The notes under the pieces: model-generated
Database searches by the model: none
What the model saw: the letters and a program-made list of their open reading frames with translations, nothing else
What the model was told of the DNA's origin: nothing
Made by a program: the position numbers and the translations under genes
From: Sambucus nigra
Taxonomy: Eukaryota; Streptophyta; Magnoliopsida; Dipsacales; Adoxaceae
NCBI GenBank assembly: GCA_949130495.1
Contig: OX422208.1
Span: forward strand, 638,263,523 to 638,327,522
Direction of reading: 5' to 3'
DNA: 64,000 nt
Shown here: piece after piece, positions 1-12,290 of the stretch
How positions within the stretch are numbered: position 1 is the stretch's first letter
Layout of the letters: every line of letters begins with the position of its first letter

Positions 1-464
1 AACTCTAGTGGGTTTCCACTAAAAATAACCTCTCTTTATTTCTTCCACCCCGACGACCCCGCGTGAGTCTGAACATCCGATGCCACTAACACTTGTGGCT
101 AATCCCGTGGAAAGTACCCTGCCGTTGTGACCACCGTTGCTCCAACTTCCCGTGCCACTAATTCAGTTACCCGTGCTGCCAAAATCATCTCTGGGCGTCG
201 CTGCGGCAACTCTTGCTCCTGAAGAGCCTCTCTCATCTCCCCCTGATGCCCTAGCTACTATCTCTTTCCAGGGCGTCATCCGGAATGAGAATTGAATCGT
301 ATGAGTTCACTCTCAAATATAAATTTCACAAAAGAACGTATATGCGCATACGTATGAGAATATAACAATCCTATGATAGGGCTCTATATCAAAGATTGCT
401 AAGTCGAAACGTGAAAAGTCGCACAGATCCTAAGGACACTAGAACCTGATACTCTGATACCATC
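1..464 (-). mobile_element. 5' leader and degraded gag start of Tekay-like Ty3 element A
   Basis: This is the internal sequence immediately downstream (minus strand) of the LTR at 465-4278. The leader next to the LTR is nearly the same as that of element B: both carry the string ACTAGAACCTGAT beside the primer site. A possible gag start codon lies at 277-279 on the minus strand. Its frame (starting MTPWKE) stops after about 38 codons. A second frame over the same bases reads like a chromovirus gag N-terminus (RRPEMILAARVTELVAREVG), so the gene is frameshifted. The rest of the element lies left of the window. Element identity is well supported; the coding detail is inference from a short stretch. 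Confidence 0.75.
452..462 (-). other. Primer-binding site (initiator tRNA-Met) of element A
   Basis: The minus strand reads TGGTATCAGAG two bases inside the LTR edge. It matches the 3' end of plant initiator tRNA-Met, the usual primer for plant LTR retrotransposons. The twelfth base is T where the other elements have C. Confidence 0.8.
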
Positions 465-1719
465 TGTGACACCCCGCCTAATAAAATACTGGGTGATCAG
501 TCCTATACCAAATTAAAACAGGAATCTCAGTTGGATCATCCTTAGCATCACTGTCGAAATCTTTTTAAACTTACTAACCACCTAGTATTCCAAAAAAGCT
601 GGTGCTAATTTTAACTTTTTAATTACACAAAATAGTACATGTGGAAACAAATATAAACCATTCACACAACTGAATGAAAATAAACTGAATCATTAATTAA
701 ACAATTTTCCGAATAAACCATCGGCCACCAAAGTGAAATAATCCAAAACAAATATCCAACACAGGAATAAAACAAATTTGAAAGCTGAACTGAAAGTCTG
801 GGCGACATGCCCTAAATAAAACTAAAACTGATATAAGATTCCTACTCTAGGAATGAATGAATGATGAGTCTAATCCAAACTCCTGCTAGCACCCACATAA
901 GCCACAGCTCCATGTCCCTGGAATAGAATATCAATCCTGGCATCCGAGTGGATGGACACCTAAAAGGTTTTGAAAATAGTTTTATAGCAAGGGTTAGAAC
1001 CCAAAAATATTTTGAAAATATTTAGCAAGTGAATTAACTACAGTAATTTAAAATGCATGAATGCGCTTCATATTTAAGTTAGTGTCGCACTCCCTTGTGG
1101 ACATTCTCACCCCTCCACTACTGTGCACACCTGCCGGTTACCTTAACCCCACATAGTTGTACTACCCCGTCCAACTAGTCCTAGTATAACCTTCCCTTGC
1201 CACACTACTCTAACCCGAGTATAATAATTTTTTAAATTATAAGTTATCTCACAATTAACTTAATTAATTCCTCTTAATTAGTAGCATATAACCGTGTCAC
1301 AAGTTATATAAAGTAAATACCTCACACACTGTATTATTACCCGTATATAATAATTACTACCATTATATACGTACCTTTACCACAATATCCACACATATAA
1401 CATACGTATATCCATCCCTACGATTATACCCTCGCCGGATGATTCTCTCTAAAATGCTATCTCACTAGGTGTGCTCACAAAACCTAGTTTCCCCAAGTTG
1501 GAATCGCTCACCAACTTGGCCCAAAATATAAACGTAGTGGAGGCAGTCATATTCCTTTCCTGAAAGTGAGATAAACACTCACCCATATATACCGGACGCT
1601 ATGACCTGGGGATATACTCGCCCTACTCCTCAAGCTAGGGGATTCACCCACATCGCGCAACCTCGCTTGATAGCATTAGAGTATATAATTTGAATAAATA
1701 TCTAGTCACGGACATTTAA

Positions 1720-1842
1720 TATCATACACAATATATACACGTATATATATACTATCACTACACTGTATATATATAATATAAACCCCGGCTTTATCGTGTA
1801 CTCAAAATCCCGTACACTGCCTGTAATTTAATATCACACACA

Positions 1843-1893
<51 letters not shown>

Positions 1894-1984
1894 AATATAT
1901 ATATATACACTATCACTACACCGTATACATATATTATAAACCCTGGCTTTATCGTGTACTAAAAATCGCGTACACTGCCTGTAA
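1720..1984. repeat. Duplicated ~150-bp segment with (AC)n tract
   Basis: Inside the LTR of element A, a segment containing CACTATCACTACAC, CTTTATCGTGTACT and CGTACACTGCCTGTAATTT occurs twice in a row. The copies are separated by an uninterrupted (AC)n run at 1846-1887 followed by (AT)n. Slippage plus local duplication is the simplest reading. Confidence 0.8.
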
Positions 1985-2640
1985 TTTTCGGAGTCTGTGG
2001 CCCAACTCAACGTAATTAATTTTCTCACTTAATAACTTATCATCTTCCCGATTCTATGGTCCGACTCTAATATATTTAACTCACACATCAAGTTATATAA
2101 TACTTTCCCCGAGTCTATGGTCCGACTCCAATTAAATTAATTAACACACTTATTAATTTAATACCTCTCCGAGTTTGTCGTCCGACTCTAATTAAATTAA
2201 TTAACACACATATTAATTCAATACCTCCCCGAGTCTATCGTCCGACTCTAATTAAATTAATTAACACACATATTAATTTAATACCTCCCCGAGTCTATCA
2301 TCCGACTCTAATTAAATTAATTAACACACCCATTAATTTAATACCGATCCGAGTCTGTGGTCTGACTCCCAGTTAATTAATTTACACATTAATTAATTTA
2401 CACCAATCCGAGTCTATGGTCCGACTCTAATATAATTAATTAACACACTTATTAATTCAATACCTCACCGAGTCTACAATCCGACTCTAATTAAATTAAT
2501 TATCACACCTATTAATTTAATCCTACCCGAGTCTATAATCCGACTCTAATTAAATTAATTATCACACTTATTAATTTAATCCTACCCGAGTCTACAATCC
2601 GACTCTAATTAAATTAATTATCACACTTTTTAATTTAAAA
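1985..2640. repeat. Tandem array of about eleven 59-61 bp units
   Basis: Each unit carries CCGAGTCTA...TCCGACTC followed by an AT-rich tail of the type TAATTAAATTAATTAACACAC. Unit starts fall about every 60 bp (near 1985, 2044, 2104, 2165, 2225, 2285, 2345, 2404, 2464, 2523, 2582). Units differ by a few bases each. Longer, looser versions with an added CCCGGACTCGCTCA block continue to about 3060. The array explains much of the extra length of this LTR compared with the 2.94 kb LTRs of element B. Confidence 0.92.
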
Positions 2641-4278
2641 ACTTGGTGTCACCCAACCATAATCCCCGGACTCGCTCAGTTGCCCCACACCTTAATATTT
2701 CTCGAGTCTATATTCCGACTCCAAATTAATTACTCTCTCTCAATAATTAATTTAATACTTTGGTGTCACTTAACCAGTATACCCGGACTCGCTCACTTGG
2801 TCCGTTTTACCTCTCATAATTTCATTCCCACATTTTTGCCCACAATGTGTCACACATGCATCTCCGTAAATTTTCCAATTATATTTACCTATAATTATAA
2901 ATAGACCCCGAACTCGATCACTTGGCCCGAAATTAAATATTTCCCGAGTCTATATCCCGACTCTAAATTAATTAGTTGATCTTCAAGCTTAATTCACTGC
3001 CTTGGGGTCGCTTGACCAATATACCCGGATTCGCTCACTTGATCCGTATCTCACTATTTTGGAATAAAATTTCTCAAATCCATCCATTAAATGCCCCACA
3101 TAAATTCATCCCAGTCCCAATTACCTTCTCCCATAATTGCTAGAAATATTTTTTCATAATTATTTATCACTTATTAATGTATGAAACTTAACTTTCAACT
3201 AAATTCCCCTATATATAACAAACTGACCGAACTTCCCAGATTTCGCCATTATCGAACGATCGAGCCCCCTGGGTCGATCGATCGATCATTCCAGTATTCG
3301 TCCTCTCCAGCCACTATCAGCCATGGACGAAACTTAAAGATTTGATTCTCAATCTAAGCCCTTACCCCAACACAATTAACATATCCTCCATATGAAATAA
3401 GGGTCTAAACATCCCACAAACCTTAATTAATCATCAGTATCCATTAATTCCAAGGTTTTCCCGATTTGGGTATTATCCGGGTTTCAAATCCCCAATACGA
3501 ATTTCATACATATTATCAACAATTAACCATTTATTCTCACTGGTTTTAACATACGATTCATTCCTCTACATTCTAGAATCATAACCACAATAAATCTCAC
3601 CCTTAATCTCATTAAGGTATATTAATTTCCAAAAACCCAATTTCAATTTTGGTTACACACCCAAATTTTTTTTTGATTTACACATCACTATGATATGAAT
3701 TTATTATCATCAATTTAGGGATGACAACAGTTAACCACTTGCCTGGAATTGTTCGTAGTGTCTGATCTGTTGGTGTAGTCCCTTAATTTGGCTCCAAAAT
3801 CCCCAAATTGGCTCTTCATTTGATTCCCCCAATTTTCCTCTCAAGCCCTTGACTTAGAGTTGAGTTGACTGTCGTTCCCTAATCTCTCAATTAGGTTAAA
3901 AACATCAAATCCCATTTTTGGCCATGTGGGTCTAATTAAAAAGGCTCAACTCACCCCGTGTGGGCCCGGCTATGCCCAAAAATACCCCGAGACCCAATTA
4001 CTACCCCCGGGTACTCTTTTCTAACTATCTCAACCCATCTGAACGCAATCGCGCACTCGGAATTTCCATCCGAAATACTTTTCTAAATTTCCAAATTTCG
4101 ACTTCAAAATGTGACACATGAGATTTTGAACCATTAAACTTAAAAGTCGCCAATTATAAATAATTCGGCTCACTCAAATAAATTCTTCAAGTCATGAATT
4201 TAAGTTTCTCCAATTTAAATATTTTCATAACTCCCAAAATAATTAAATATTTAATCCTCAATATTACGGGGTGTTACA

Positions 4279-5112
4279 CGTTTATGGCATGTCATGTGAG
4301 CGACGACGATACAACTCATGTGAATGACACTTACGAGGAGGTTTTGAGTGAATCCCATATTAGTGAGGGTGAAGAGAGTGACGAGGAGGAGGTTGATGTG
4401 AAAGAATTACAAAATGCGTTTAATGAGTTGTATGCCGAAACGGTGAAGGTGAAAAAGGCTAACTCAAAATTGCAATTTAAGTTGAATGGGCGTGCCATAG
4501 AGAATAATGATAGTTTGATTGAGGATCTTAGGGCATGAGAGAAAAATCTTAGGGAGAAATTAGAGTTTGTGGATAAAGAGAGAGATAATCTCCGTGGTTT
4601 GATGTAGTCCTTGAAAAAGGAGATTTTAGTGTTTGAGGAGTCTAGACGTTTGCTCGAGTTTAGGATTCACGAGTTGGAGGAGAGATTGAGAGACTCTTCT
4701 AGAGTCAAGTTTGATTTGGAGGCTAGGTCGGAGAATAAATAAGATCATAGGCACCGTCCAAATTAAGGAAGATAGGGGAGGTTTAGGTTTTGATGAGAGA
4801 GTTGTTCCCATTCCCCCCGCACGTGTGAGAAACACTATGATGGTTAGAAAAGGTCCACATAAAGGTAATAATTCCCACCACTGCTACACTTGCTCGTTTT
4901 GTGGTAGGAAAGGTCACCTTAGGCATTATTGTTACAACCTTAGATAAGCTCCTAGGAAGTTTAAGAATAAAGTTGCACCAGTTACCCAAACCCCCATGCG
5001 TCATTTTACACCTACTTGGGTTAGGAAATCGGATTTAGTGGCTTTAGGAATTAAACTTCATGATTCTCATTTGGGTGCACTTGATTCTTCCCATGCTAAA
5101 TCTAAAGTATGA
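4279..5112 (+). pseudogene. Decayed Copia/SIRE-type gag C-terminal part with CCHC knuckle
   Basis: Reading from the LTR edge, the frame gives an acidic segment (EEVLSESHISEGEESDEEE) and then a long heptad-rich coiled coil (KELQNAFNELYAE, REKLEFVDKERDNLR). After these come a CCHC zinc knuckle (CSFCGRKGHLRHYC) and a tail with TPTWVRKSDLVAL. This order is typical of the C-terminal half of Gag in SIRE-like Copia elements, where it would bind RNA and package the transcript. It is broken: stops at 4536, 4605 and 4740, a frameshift near 4730, and another stop at 4945 just after the knuckle. Similar remnants lie at 37722-38600. No pol follows, so this is a gag-only or heavily deleted element. Confidence 0.8.
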
Positions 5113-7189
5113 TAGTATTGCTATATTTGTCATATTCTAGTTCGCTTCATGATATATTCATTGCTAGTATTATGACATGTGTATCATTTTGTATTATAGT
5201 TTTCATTTGTTTGAGTCCTGTTTGAAAAATACAAAAAGATTTTCTTTTTTGAGAAAACTTTTGAAAAACCAAAAAGATTTTGCTTTTATTTGAGTCAAAA
5301 TATGAAAAGCTAAAAAGATTTTCGGTTTTTGTTTTTGAGTTTACATGTTTGATGTGGCATATTGGTGTGCTTGGACCCCCCCCCCCCCATCATTTCATTA
5401 TCCATGTGGCTAGGACATTTGGTCATTATTATCGATGCTTAGAATGATCTTAACCATTGTTTATATGGGGTTGTTTCGAAGTTGATATGCATTTTGATTT
5501 GACTTTGTATATATTCCAACATTGCACACATGCACAAGTTTATATGAATGTTTGACTTCTCTTGCATATTTGAATTTGGTGAGGCGTTCTTATCTCAATC
5601 TTGTCATCTATGAGTAAGTAGACTTAAGGAGAAGTGTGCATGTAATAACCGTTTACTGTGAGGATTTAAAATTGGTAAAAATAATGAGGGATTAACGGGA
5701 AAGGGCTCCGAGAGTTCCAAATTAACTAGTTGTGAAAGCCACCGTTTAAGAGAGCTCCAAAGAAAATGCAATATGCTGAGAAAAGGGCCAATAAGATTTT
5801 CTCTAATTTGAGAATGCTAGAAACCTCAAAAGAACTTGAAAAATTATTTATATATGAGGGGGTTTGGTTGGAGAAAATTTAAACGGGTTTGCACATCTAA
5901 TCCTAATGTTGAAACATTGCAATTTGACGCTATTGTTTGTAGAATCGTCAAAATTCTGGATTTGTGTGCATGTAGTATGTTTAGTTCATTAGGCTCACTC
6001 TTTAATTGTCATATGGCTATAATAAAGTTTGATGATTTATCGCTATCAATTAGAGCTTCTTGATCGTTTCGATGTGTTGGAATTTTGACTCATTTGTTTT
6101 AAATTCACGCCCATTCATTCCATATCCATGTTTGAGCACATCGGTACTATGTTTGCATGTAACTCGCATTTTTAGTTTTGATGAGTTTTTTGCATTTTGT
6201 GCAAAAAGCCTACTGTTTTAGCACTGTTTTGCATCTGTCAGACCCTTCTTGGAATTTTTTTGTGGAAATTTTTTCACTAGGCAATACTTTATATTATTTC
6301 TGGGAATTTGGAAAATTTTGGCAGGTCGCGCGAAGTTGTTCAAGAGACAACTCATCTCGCGCAAATGACTTCTGTACTTCGTTCGAGCGACTTCCTCATC
6401 TCGTTTGAGCGAAGTCCTTGGCTCGTACGAACGACAGGCTGCAAAATGTTTTCTGATTGGTTTGTAGTCCACTGGTTTAATTTGATATATTTTTGGTACT
6501 GCGGGAAGCATTTCTAGACTGTTTGGTTTATATGCAGGTTCTTTTAGGTTCCAAATTGGTATTTTGCATATGAGTCTGTTTATCACACTTGATTTGATTG
6601 GTATATTCTTTGTTGATTCTTTGTTTTACTGGCTACTGATTTATCATTGTTTGATCATATTTAGCTAGGTGTTTCATGATTATCTAGCGATTTTCAATTC
6701 TCAAATTGATCCAAATTGGTTTCATATTCTCATGCTAGATATTTTATATTGGTTTATCTTTTCACCGAATTGTCTATTCGAGACAAAAAGGGGGAGAGAT
6801 GTATGTGATGTAGGTAGAGACTTGTTGAGCGCCTCTATTGATATCTGGATTAACATATACTGTTTGATTATATTTGTTTCAAATTGGTATCAAATAATTT
6901 CTCACATGTTTCAAATGATTTGTTCTTATTAGAAATATAAATCGGTATCATTTGTTCCTCCATACTTCACTGGGTATCTATTTGTCTGTTTCATTTGTGT
7001 AGGTATGCTTTCAGCGATTCGAGATTTCAAGTCTACATCACATTCAGACAGTTCATGCTTTCCGGTACTACATATTCTAGTCCGTGTCCTGTATTTTTGA
7101 TTTTGGGTTTATGGGATGGGATTTAGGTGTCATACGGCTTGACGACCCGGTTAGGCATTTCACTAGTTTAGTTTTGTCCCAGAATAGTC
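5113..7189 (+). other. Non-coding interior of TR-GAG-like copy 1
   Basis: No recognisable protein. It holds a 13-base C run (5376-5388), AAAAAGATTTT repeats (5225-5330) typical of SIRE-like interiors, and blocks shared in order with 38601-40118 of copy 2. Examples are GAAAGGGCTCC/GAAGGGCTACG, GGGCCAAT, AAACGGGTTTGCAC and CCCATTCATTCCAT. A cluster of TCGTTCGA-type half-palindromes lies at 6325-6440. Confidence 0.7.
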
Positions 7190-7202
7190 AAAGGGGGAGA
7201 TT
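7190..7202 (+). other. Polypurine tract of TR-GAG-like copy 1
   Basis: AAAGGGGGAGA followed by TT directly precedes the LTR start TGTAAGG. The same AGGGGGAGATT string precedes the 3' LTR of copy 2. Confidence 0.75.
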
Positions 7203-8333
7203 TGTAAGGACATAAATTTCCAATTGAGTCCTTATATTATTTTGACTTAATTCCGTGAACAAAACTATGTTTATAATATGTCATATGGTGAATTTTATTT
7301 TGTCACGATCCCACTTGGTCTATGATGTATTGAAGAAATTGAAGACGTTGCGGAAAATCTTCAAAGAATTAAATCATGCTGAAGTTTAATTGTTGCAAGT
7401 TTAATCGTCTTCAATGTTAATTTCATTCCGAGATCACTCAGGTATGAATGCATATAATTAATGGTGCTCAGAATTATTTTATAAAAGATAAGGATGTAAT
7501 TTTTATAAAGAAAAATGTTTTTAAATGTTTTAAAAGTGTTTTAAAGGTTTAAACTACGTTTTATGATGATAAGCTCGTAAAAGAGTTTGACATTTTTCGA
7601 TCTCTCATTGGAAGAGACGTTTTAAACAAAAAGTCAAACTTTCGCGCTATCATTCAAACGACATCCAATCTCGTTCGAACGAGATAGGGATGTCGCTCGA
7701 ACGAGTTCCTCAAGTCGTTCGAATGACATGTTTTTTGAGGCGGCGTTTAAATCCTATTTAAACAGTGTTTTCATCATAATTTTATAAGTGTGCATTCTGG
7801 AAAACAGTATTCGACCAGAAACTTGTTTGCACCTAATTTCTAAGGTTTACAAAGCATAAACACATCCTTAGAGTTTGCAAAGATCCGAGTTATCATTCTT
7901 ATATGTTTAAGTGATCTTGCTGCACCAAAGTTGTTTGTTCTACACATTGAACATCAAAGGGTTTTGCGGTGAAGAAAAGAGAAGGACTTATTGTTCGACA
8001 TCCGAGACATACGTGGACGCATGTGTTGTGGACAGGTATCGTGGAAGACAGAATTTCTGCGTGGGCACTATTGAAGAATGGTTGAAGATCATAAGGAGCG
8101 TCAAGACCCGTGGGGATCGAGTCTTAGTGTAAGGCTAATCTGTCTTTGTAAAACCATATTCATAGTGATGATCTGGCTTGGGTCGTCTGAGGCGGTTTTC
8201 CCGTTTTTGATTTTTTCCTTGTACATCCGGCGTTGTGAGTATTCTTTACTTTACTTTACTTTCTTTAATCACTAGATGCATGTTTAGGACTAATCAAGAT
8301 AAAACTGGTTTAAAGTAAGAATTGGGCTTTGAC
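7203..8333 (+). repeat. 3' LTR of TR-GAG-like copy 1
   Basis: Starts TGTAAGGACAT and shares landmarks with the LTRs of copy 2: the palindrome cluster, then a TATA-like stretch, a GTGGA-rich segment and GCATGTTTAGG near the 3' end. It contains the perfect 18-bp palindrome ATCTCGTTCGAACGAGAT at 7668-7685. The end may be TTTGACA near 8333 or a later CACACA near 8400. Confidence 0.7.
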
Positions 8334-8419
8334 AACTTGGTTTGGTGCATAATTAAAAATTAAATCTTTTTAGGAGAAAAATTGATTTTGTTTGAAACAC
8401 ACATATCGGGCCACTTAAA

Positions 8420-8740
8420 CTCTTCAATTTTTAGGGTTTATTTTATTATTTTATTTTATTGAGTCACGTATATATTTTTAGGATTTTTGTATTTTTAGCG
8501 TTTCATGTATTAGTTTTATATTTTCTTTTATATTCTTAGCTTTTAGTTAGTTTATTATTATTTCATTTTTTTTATTTTATTAGTTTTCATTTTTATTGTT
8601 TTTTATTTTAGTTGTGTTTAGTTTTTTTTAATGTGTCGTGTCATGTCATTTTTATTTTAGTTGATTTTTATTTTTTTAGTATCAGTTAAAATTTTATTTT
8701 CTTTATTTTATTTTTATTTTTAGTTTATTTTTTTAGGGGT
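8420..8740. repeat. T-rich low-complexity tract
   Basis: About 320 bp built almost only of ATTTTATTTTA-like words; no coding potential. Confidence 0.8.
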
Positions 8741-9051
8741 CATAAGTTAAACACACACACAACCCTCACCCAACTTCATCTTCTTCCTTAAACACCAACA
8801 CCCTTTCTCTCTCCTCACCATTTTCAAACCCACGATATTTTAACCCAACTTCCCAAATAACCCTCACACCCCTCATCCACATGACCTCAACACACTCACA
8901 CCCCATGCTCCTCTCACCATTTCCATGCACACTAAAATATAAACTCTCCAATTTACCTCTAGCGTTCATGTGCACCATATAAATTGAAGACTTGAGCCAT
9001 TTTCAAGGGGATCTCGAAATTAGTTTTTAAGCTTTGTGTCATAAATTTCTC

Positions 9052-9390
9052 TCCATCCATCTATGTTGAGTATTTGCATTTTTAGCAAATATCTCAATAT
9101 AGAGGTGTGTAGTGAAATTTATCTTTAGGATAAATTCAACCCCATCCCTCTATAATGAATTTTTACAATTTAAGCAATTATTTAAAAATAGATTGATGTA
9201 GTTGAATTTATCCCTTATGGGAGGTAAATTCTAACCCATTCCTTTATGTTGAGATTTTGCATTTTTAGCAATTATATCAATATAAAGTAATGATCTAGAA
9301 TTTATTTCTTTGAATGAGTTCTAATGTACAATTGTATAATGTTAGGATTTGCATTTTTAGCAAATCTGTTTTATTATTTAATTGTCCATT
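9052..9390. repeat. About four degenerate ~90-bp tandem units
   Basis: Units share the order CCAT(C/T)C-TCTAT, ATTTGCATTTTTAGCAA, CAATATA, then (G)AATTTAT...AAATTC. Starts lie near 9052, 9140, 9236 and 9327. They are diverged and lie inside the putative Athila LTR. Confidence 0.75.
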
Positions 9391-10020
9391 ATGAATTCAT
9401 CCACTATCCTTTTTATTTTATTTTGTAAGTTTTTAGTTTAGATTCAATAAATACATTAGTGAGGGATTGTGATTGAGAGATTATTGATGTAATTGAATAT
9501 TCCATTCCAATTCAAGGCTTAAATGGGTTTGATCTCCTCCTCTTGATTACTTTTAGTTTAATCCTCACATGCTTTCAATTGTTTATCTTATATTTTTGGA
9601 TGATGATTATTGAGGGCTAATCTCCCATTTATGGGATGAAATTTTAAAGCCCTCATGAGTCCAATTTTGTTAGGTTACTAATTAGGACAATTTTGTTTAT
9701 CTCACTTTTCTTAAATTAGCTTGTACTTCTTAATTAGTAGTTATAAAAATTAGTACAGTTAATTAGTTAAAACAAATCCCTTGAAAAATCCATAAAAAAA
9801 TATAAATAGCAAAAATAGAAATATAATAATAAAATGCAAATGAATCTATATATGTCCTCTCCACTTTTGTGTTTCATCCTTAGATATGGATTGATACCTC
9901 ACTTACCACTATATTCTAGTTTTGTTCTACTTTTATAGGTTTGTGAAGATTTTTGATGGATAGAGGAATTGAACACAATGACAAATACATATAGAAGCAA
10001 ATAATTTTTACTTTATCAAA

Positions 10021-10034
10021 TGACGTCGTTGCCG
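10021..10034 (+). other. Putative Athila-type primer-binding site
   Basis: TGACGTCGTTGCCG differs at two positions from the Athila primer site TGGCGCCGTTGCCG. It is followed by TTCTTGGGAGCG, as in the leader of such elements. The sequence match is the only evidence. Confidence 0.4.
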
Positions 10035-10859
10035 TTCTTGGGAGCGTGAAGCACTCGGAGCGAATTTCAGCTTGTAGTTCATTTATTTTATTTTATTTTG
10101 AACTTTATTATTATTATTATTATTTTTGTTTTGTACCATTTTTATATTTTTAGAAGGCTTGTATTAGGATTTTTATCATTGCTTGTATTGCGGTGCATAG
10201 AGACACCTTTATTTTATTTTTCATTTTGAAAATTGTAATAATAGAAGATAATCGTGATAGAAAAGCCAGACAAGGTAGAGAGAGGGTGTCCATTGGCGAG
10301 GATTTAGAAGCTTCACTACCTTGGATCGGTAGGACTCCCGGGGTCGACTGAGATAGGAGTGGTCTCCCCCCGGTTGACTCAAATTTTTCGGCACCCCACT
10401 GCGTAAAAATCGTGGGAGGTACATTTCTAAACCCTCTCGCCTCTCCTGTTAGCGAGTCAATTCTTTTGTGTGCTCTTACTTGATTTTATTCTCGCATTTA
10501 TTTTCAAATGGTGTGATGAATTAATTGACTAAGACCTACACCCGATCACTCACGAAAAGGGATTTCATCACCCGAGTCACTCGCTTACCATTGTGTGCTA
10601 CCCTAGCCATCATTAAATTTAAAATCAATTAACTAGGTAGCCCAATAAGAGAACATTTTTGCAAGGGCGATCACTCAGATATTTTCGTGCTTTTTATCGC
10701 CCGTGGACTTAATTAAAATTTGACTACCCTTTCATTAAATTTAAAGATAAAAATTGGCTATGTGCTCGTTAGGATTTATCCTTGCTTTGTGTGTGTGCCC
10801 AATTCAAATTTTCGATAGTCGGTTTTAGTTAGTTCGTCCATTCAAAGAGTCCACCTATT

Positions 10860-11215
10860 TTTCCCGCTATTTTCTTCCAAAAAAAATCCAAATATATTTT
10901 TTTCTTTTATTTTTCATAAAGCTCCAAAAATATTTTCTTCTATTATTTTATAAAAAAATCCAAAAATATTTTTTTTCCTTGGTTTCTCCAAAAAAAAAAT
11001 CCAAAAACATTTTCTTCCTTTATTTTTTTAGAAAAATCCAAAAATATTTTCTTTCCTTTTGAAAAAAATTTAAAAACACAAAAATATTTTTTCCACTATT
11101 TTCTTCCAAAAAATCCAAAAACATTTTCTTCCTTTCATTCTCTAAAAATTCCAAAAATATTTCCTTTCTTTTTCAAATTATTCAAAAACCACACAAAAAA
11201 AGAGAGTGAAAATCT
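10860..11215. repeat. Degenerate array of AAAATCCAAAAATATTTTC units
   Basis: At least seven imperfect repeats of TCCAAAAA(C/T)ATTTT(C)TTCCTTT with variable spacing. Non-coding leader or interior of the Athila-like relic. Confidence 0.75.
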
Positions 11216-12290
11216 TGAAAATAAAAAAATAAGGTCGTGATCGGTATTTCTTCACCCTCACCTTTGTCAAATTGGTGATTCTCATCACCCAATTTTTTGC
11301 CGCCCCGTGCTTTTATAGATCTTATCTTTAGGGTGAGATTCCATCGGTCTGGCTGAAGATATTAAACTTAGCGCTATCGAGTGGCACCCGCATTTCTTGT
11401 ACTAGTCTCATTCTGTTTGGGGGGGGGGGGGGTGTTTCACATCACCCTGTGCTTTACAATGTTTATAGACTTGTACAACTTTTTCTAATCATTTATTCAG
11501 GTTTCATTTTGGATTCATCTGTCCCTTCTTTAGTGGTTGATTCTGGTAATCTCTTTCCTACCTTATGCTCTCAATTTTAAAAATCCTTTTACTTAACATC
11601 GAGGACGATGTCCCTTTTTGTTTGGGGGTGGGGAATTTTATCAAAATCGAGCCACTTTTGAATTTTTTTATCTTAAAACCTGATTTTTTAAATTTCATGC
11701 AGTTTCTTTCATCTCAATCATTGATGTGGATTTTCAATCATCCATCTTTCAAAGCCTAGGAATCAAGCTAGAATATATTATTTTTTTTCTAAATAGCTTA
11801 TATAATACGTTCCAAGGCATATTGGACCATGAATTTATAGACTCAACAAAATTTATGCACTTATCACATCACTATGGTTTAGAGTTGAAGAGTATTACAA
11901 TTCTCAAGAGAACTTTAAGGATCACTAGTGGAGACTTTAGCTTGTGAGATTTGTGCCTTTCACCTTTTAGAGTGTTTTACGCAATCTCCGAGTCACGAGT
12001 TGATTCAACTTCATTTGGATCCGCACTTTAAATCGTTGTATGATCTTATTATTCTTCACTAAATTTTTGGCTTGACCACTGAGAACGACATCACTTTCGA
12101 GTAGTAAGAAACACGTGTATTGAATTTGTCTTGATCACCATACTTTCACCCATTCACCAACCAAATTCCATTTATTATACATCCATACACCTTCCATTTT
12201 CATATCATCACCATACAATTTTCTTATTGTTATACTAGTCATTACTCACGCTGGTAGAGGTAGACAATGATCGAAATGCCCTTTTTGGAG

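Larger units (their letters stand above)
465..4278 (-). repeat. 5' LTR of Tekay-like element A (3814 bp)
   Basis: The plus strand runs from TGTGACACCCCG to GGGGTGTTACA, so the LTR in element orientation is TGTAACACC...GGTGTCACA with TG/CA ends. A primer-binding site abuts the left edge, making this the 5' LTR of a minus-strand element. Stretches near the left edge (for example CTAACCACCTAGTATT) match the LTRs of element B, which places it in the same Tekay/Del-like group; very long LTRs fit that group. The right edge interrupts a gag gene at 4279. The target duplication cannot be checked because the other end is outside the window. Confidence 0.85.
4279..8333 (+). mobile_element. Gag-only (TR-GAG-like) LTR element, copy 1, 5' end missing
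   Basis: Plus-strand element seen from mid-gag to its 3' LTR. The parts in order are: gag remnant (4279-5112), about 2.1 kb non-coding, a polypurine tract (7190-7202) and an LTR starting TGTAAGGACAT. No protease, integrase, reverse transcriptase or RNase H motif is present. A second copy of the same family is complete at 36529-41185. The missing 5' part was separated by insertion of element A. The right border is uncertain (8333 to about 8400) because the LTR end has drifted. Confidence 0.75.

Noticed and set aside
1834..2028. Minus-strand open frame of Cys-Val repeats
   Set aside because: It is a translation of the (AC)n microsatellite.
7911..8275. Two short plus-strand frames after a TATA-like site
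   Set aside because: Inside the LTR of TR-GAG-like copy 1 with no conserved domain.
12212..12228. 17-bp word ATACAATTTTCTTATTG also at 23042-23058, on the other side of element B
   Set aside because: Too far from the insertion point to be its duplication (exact TSD is AAATA), and AT-rich enough to arise by chance.
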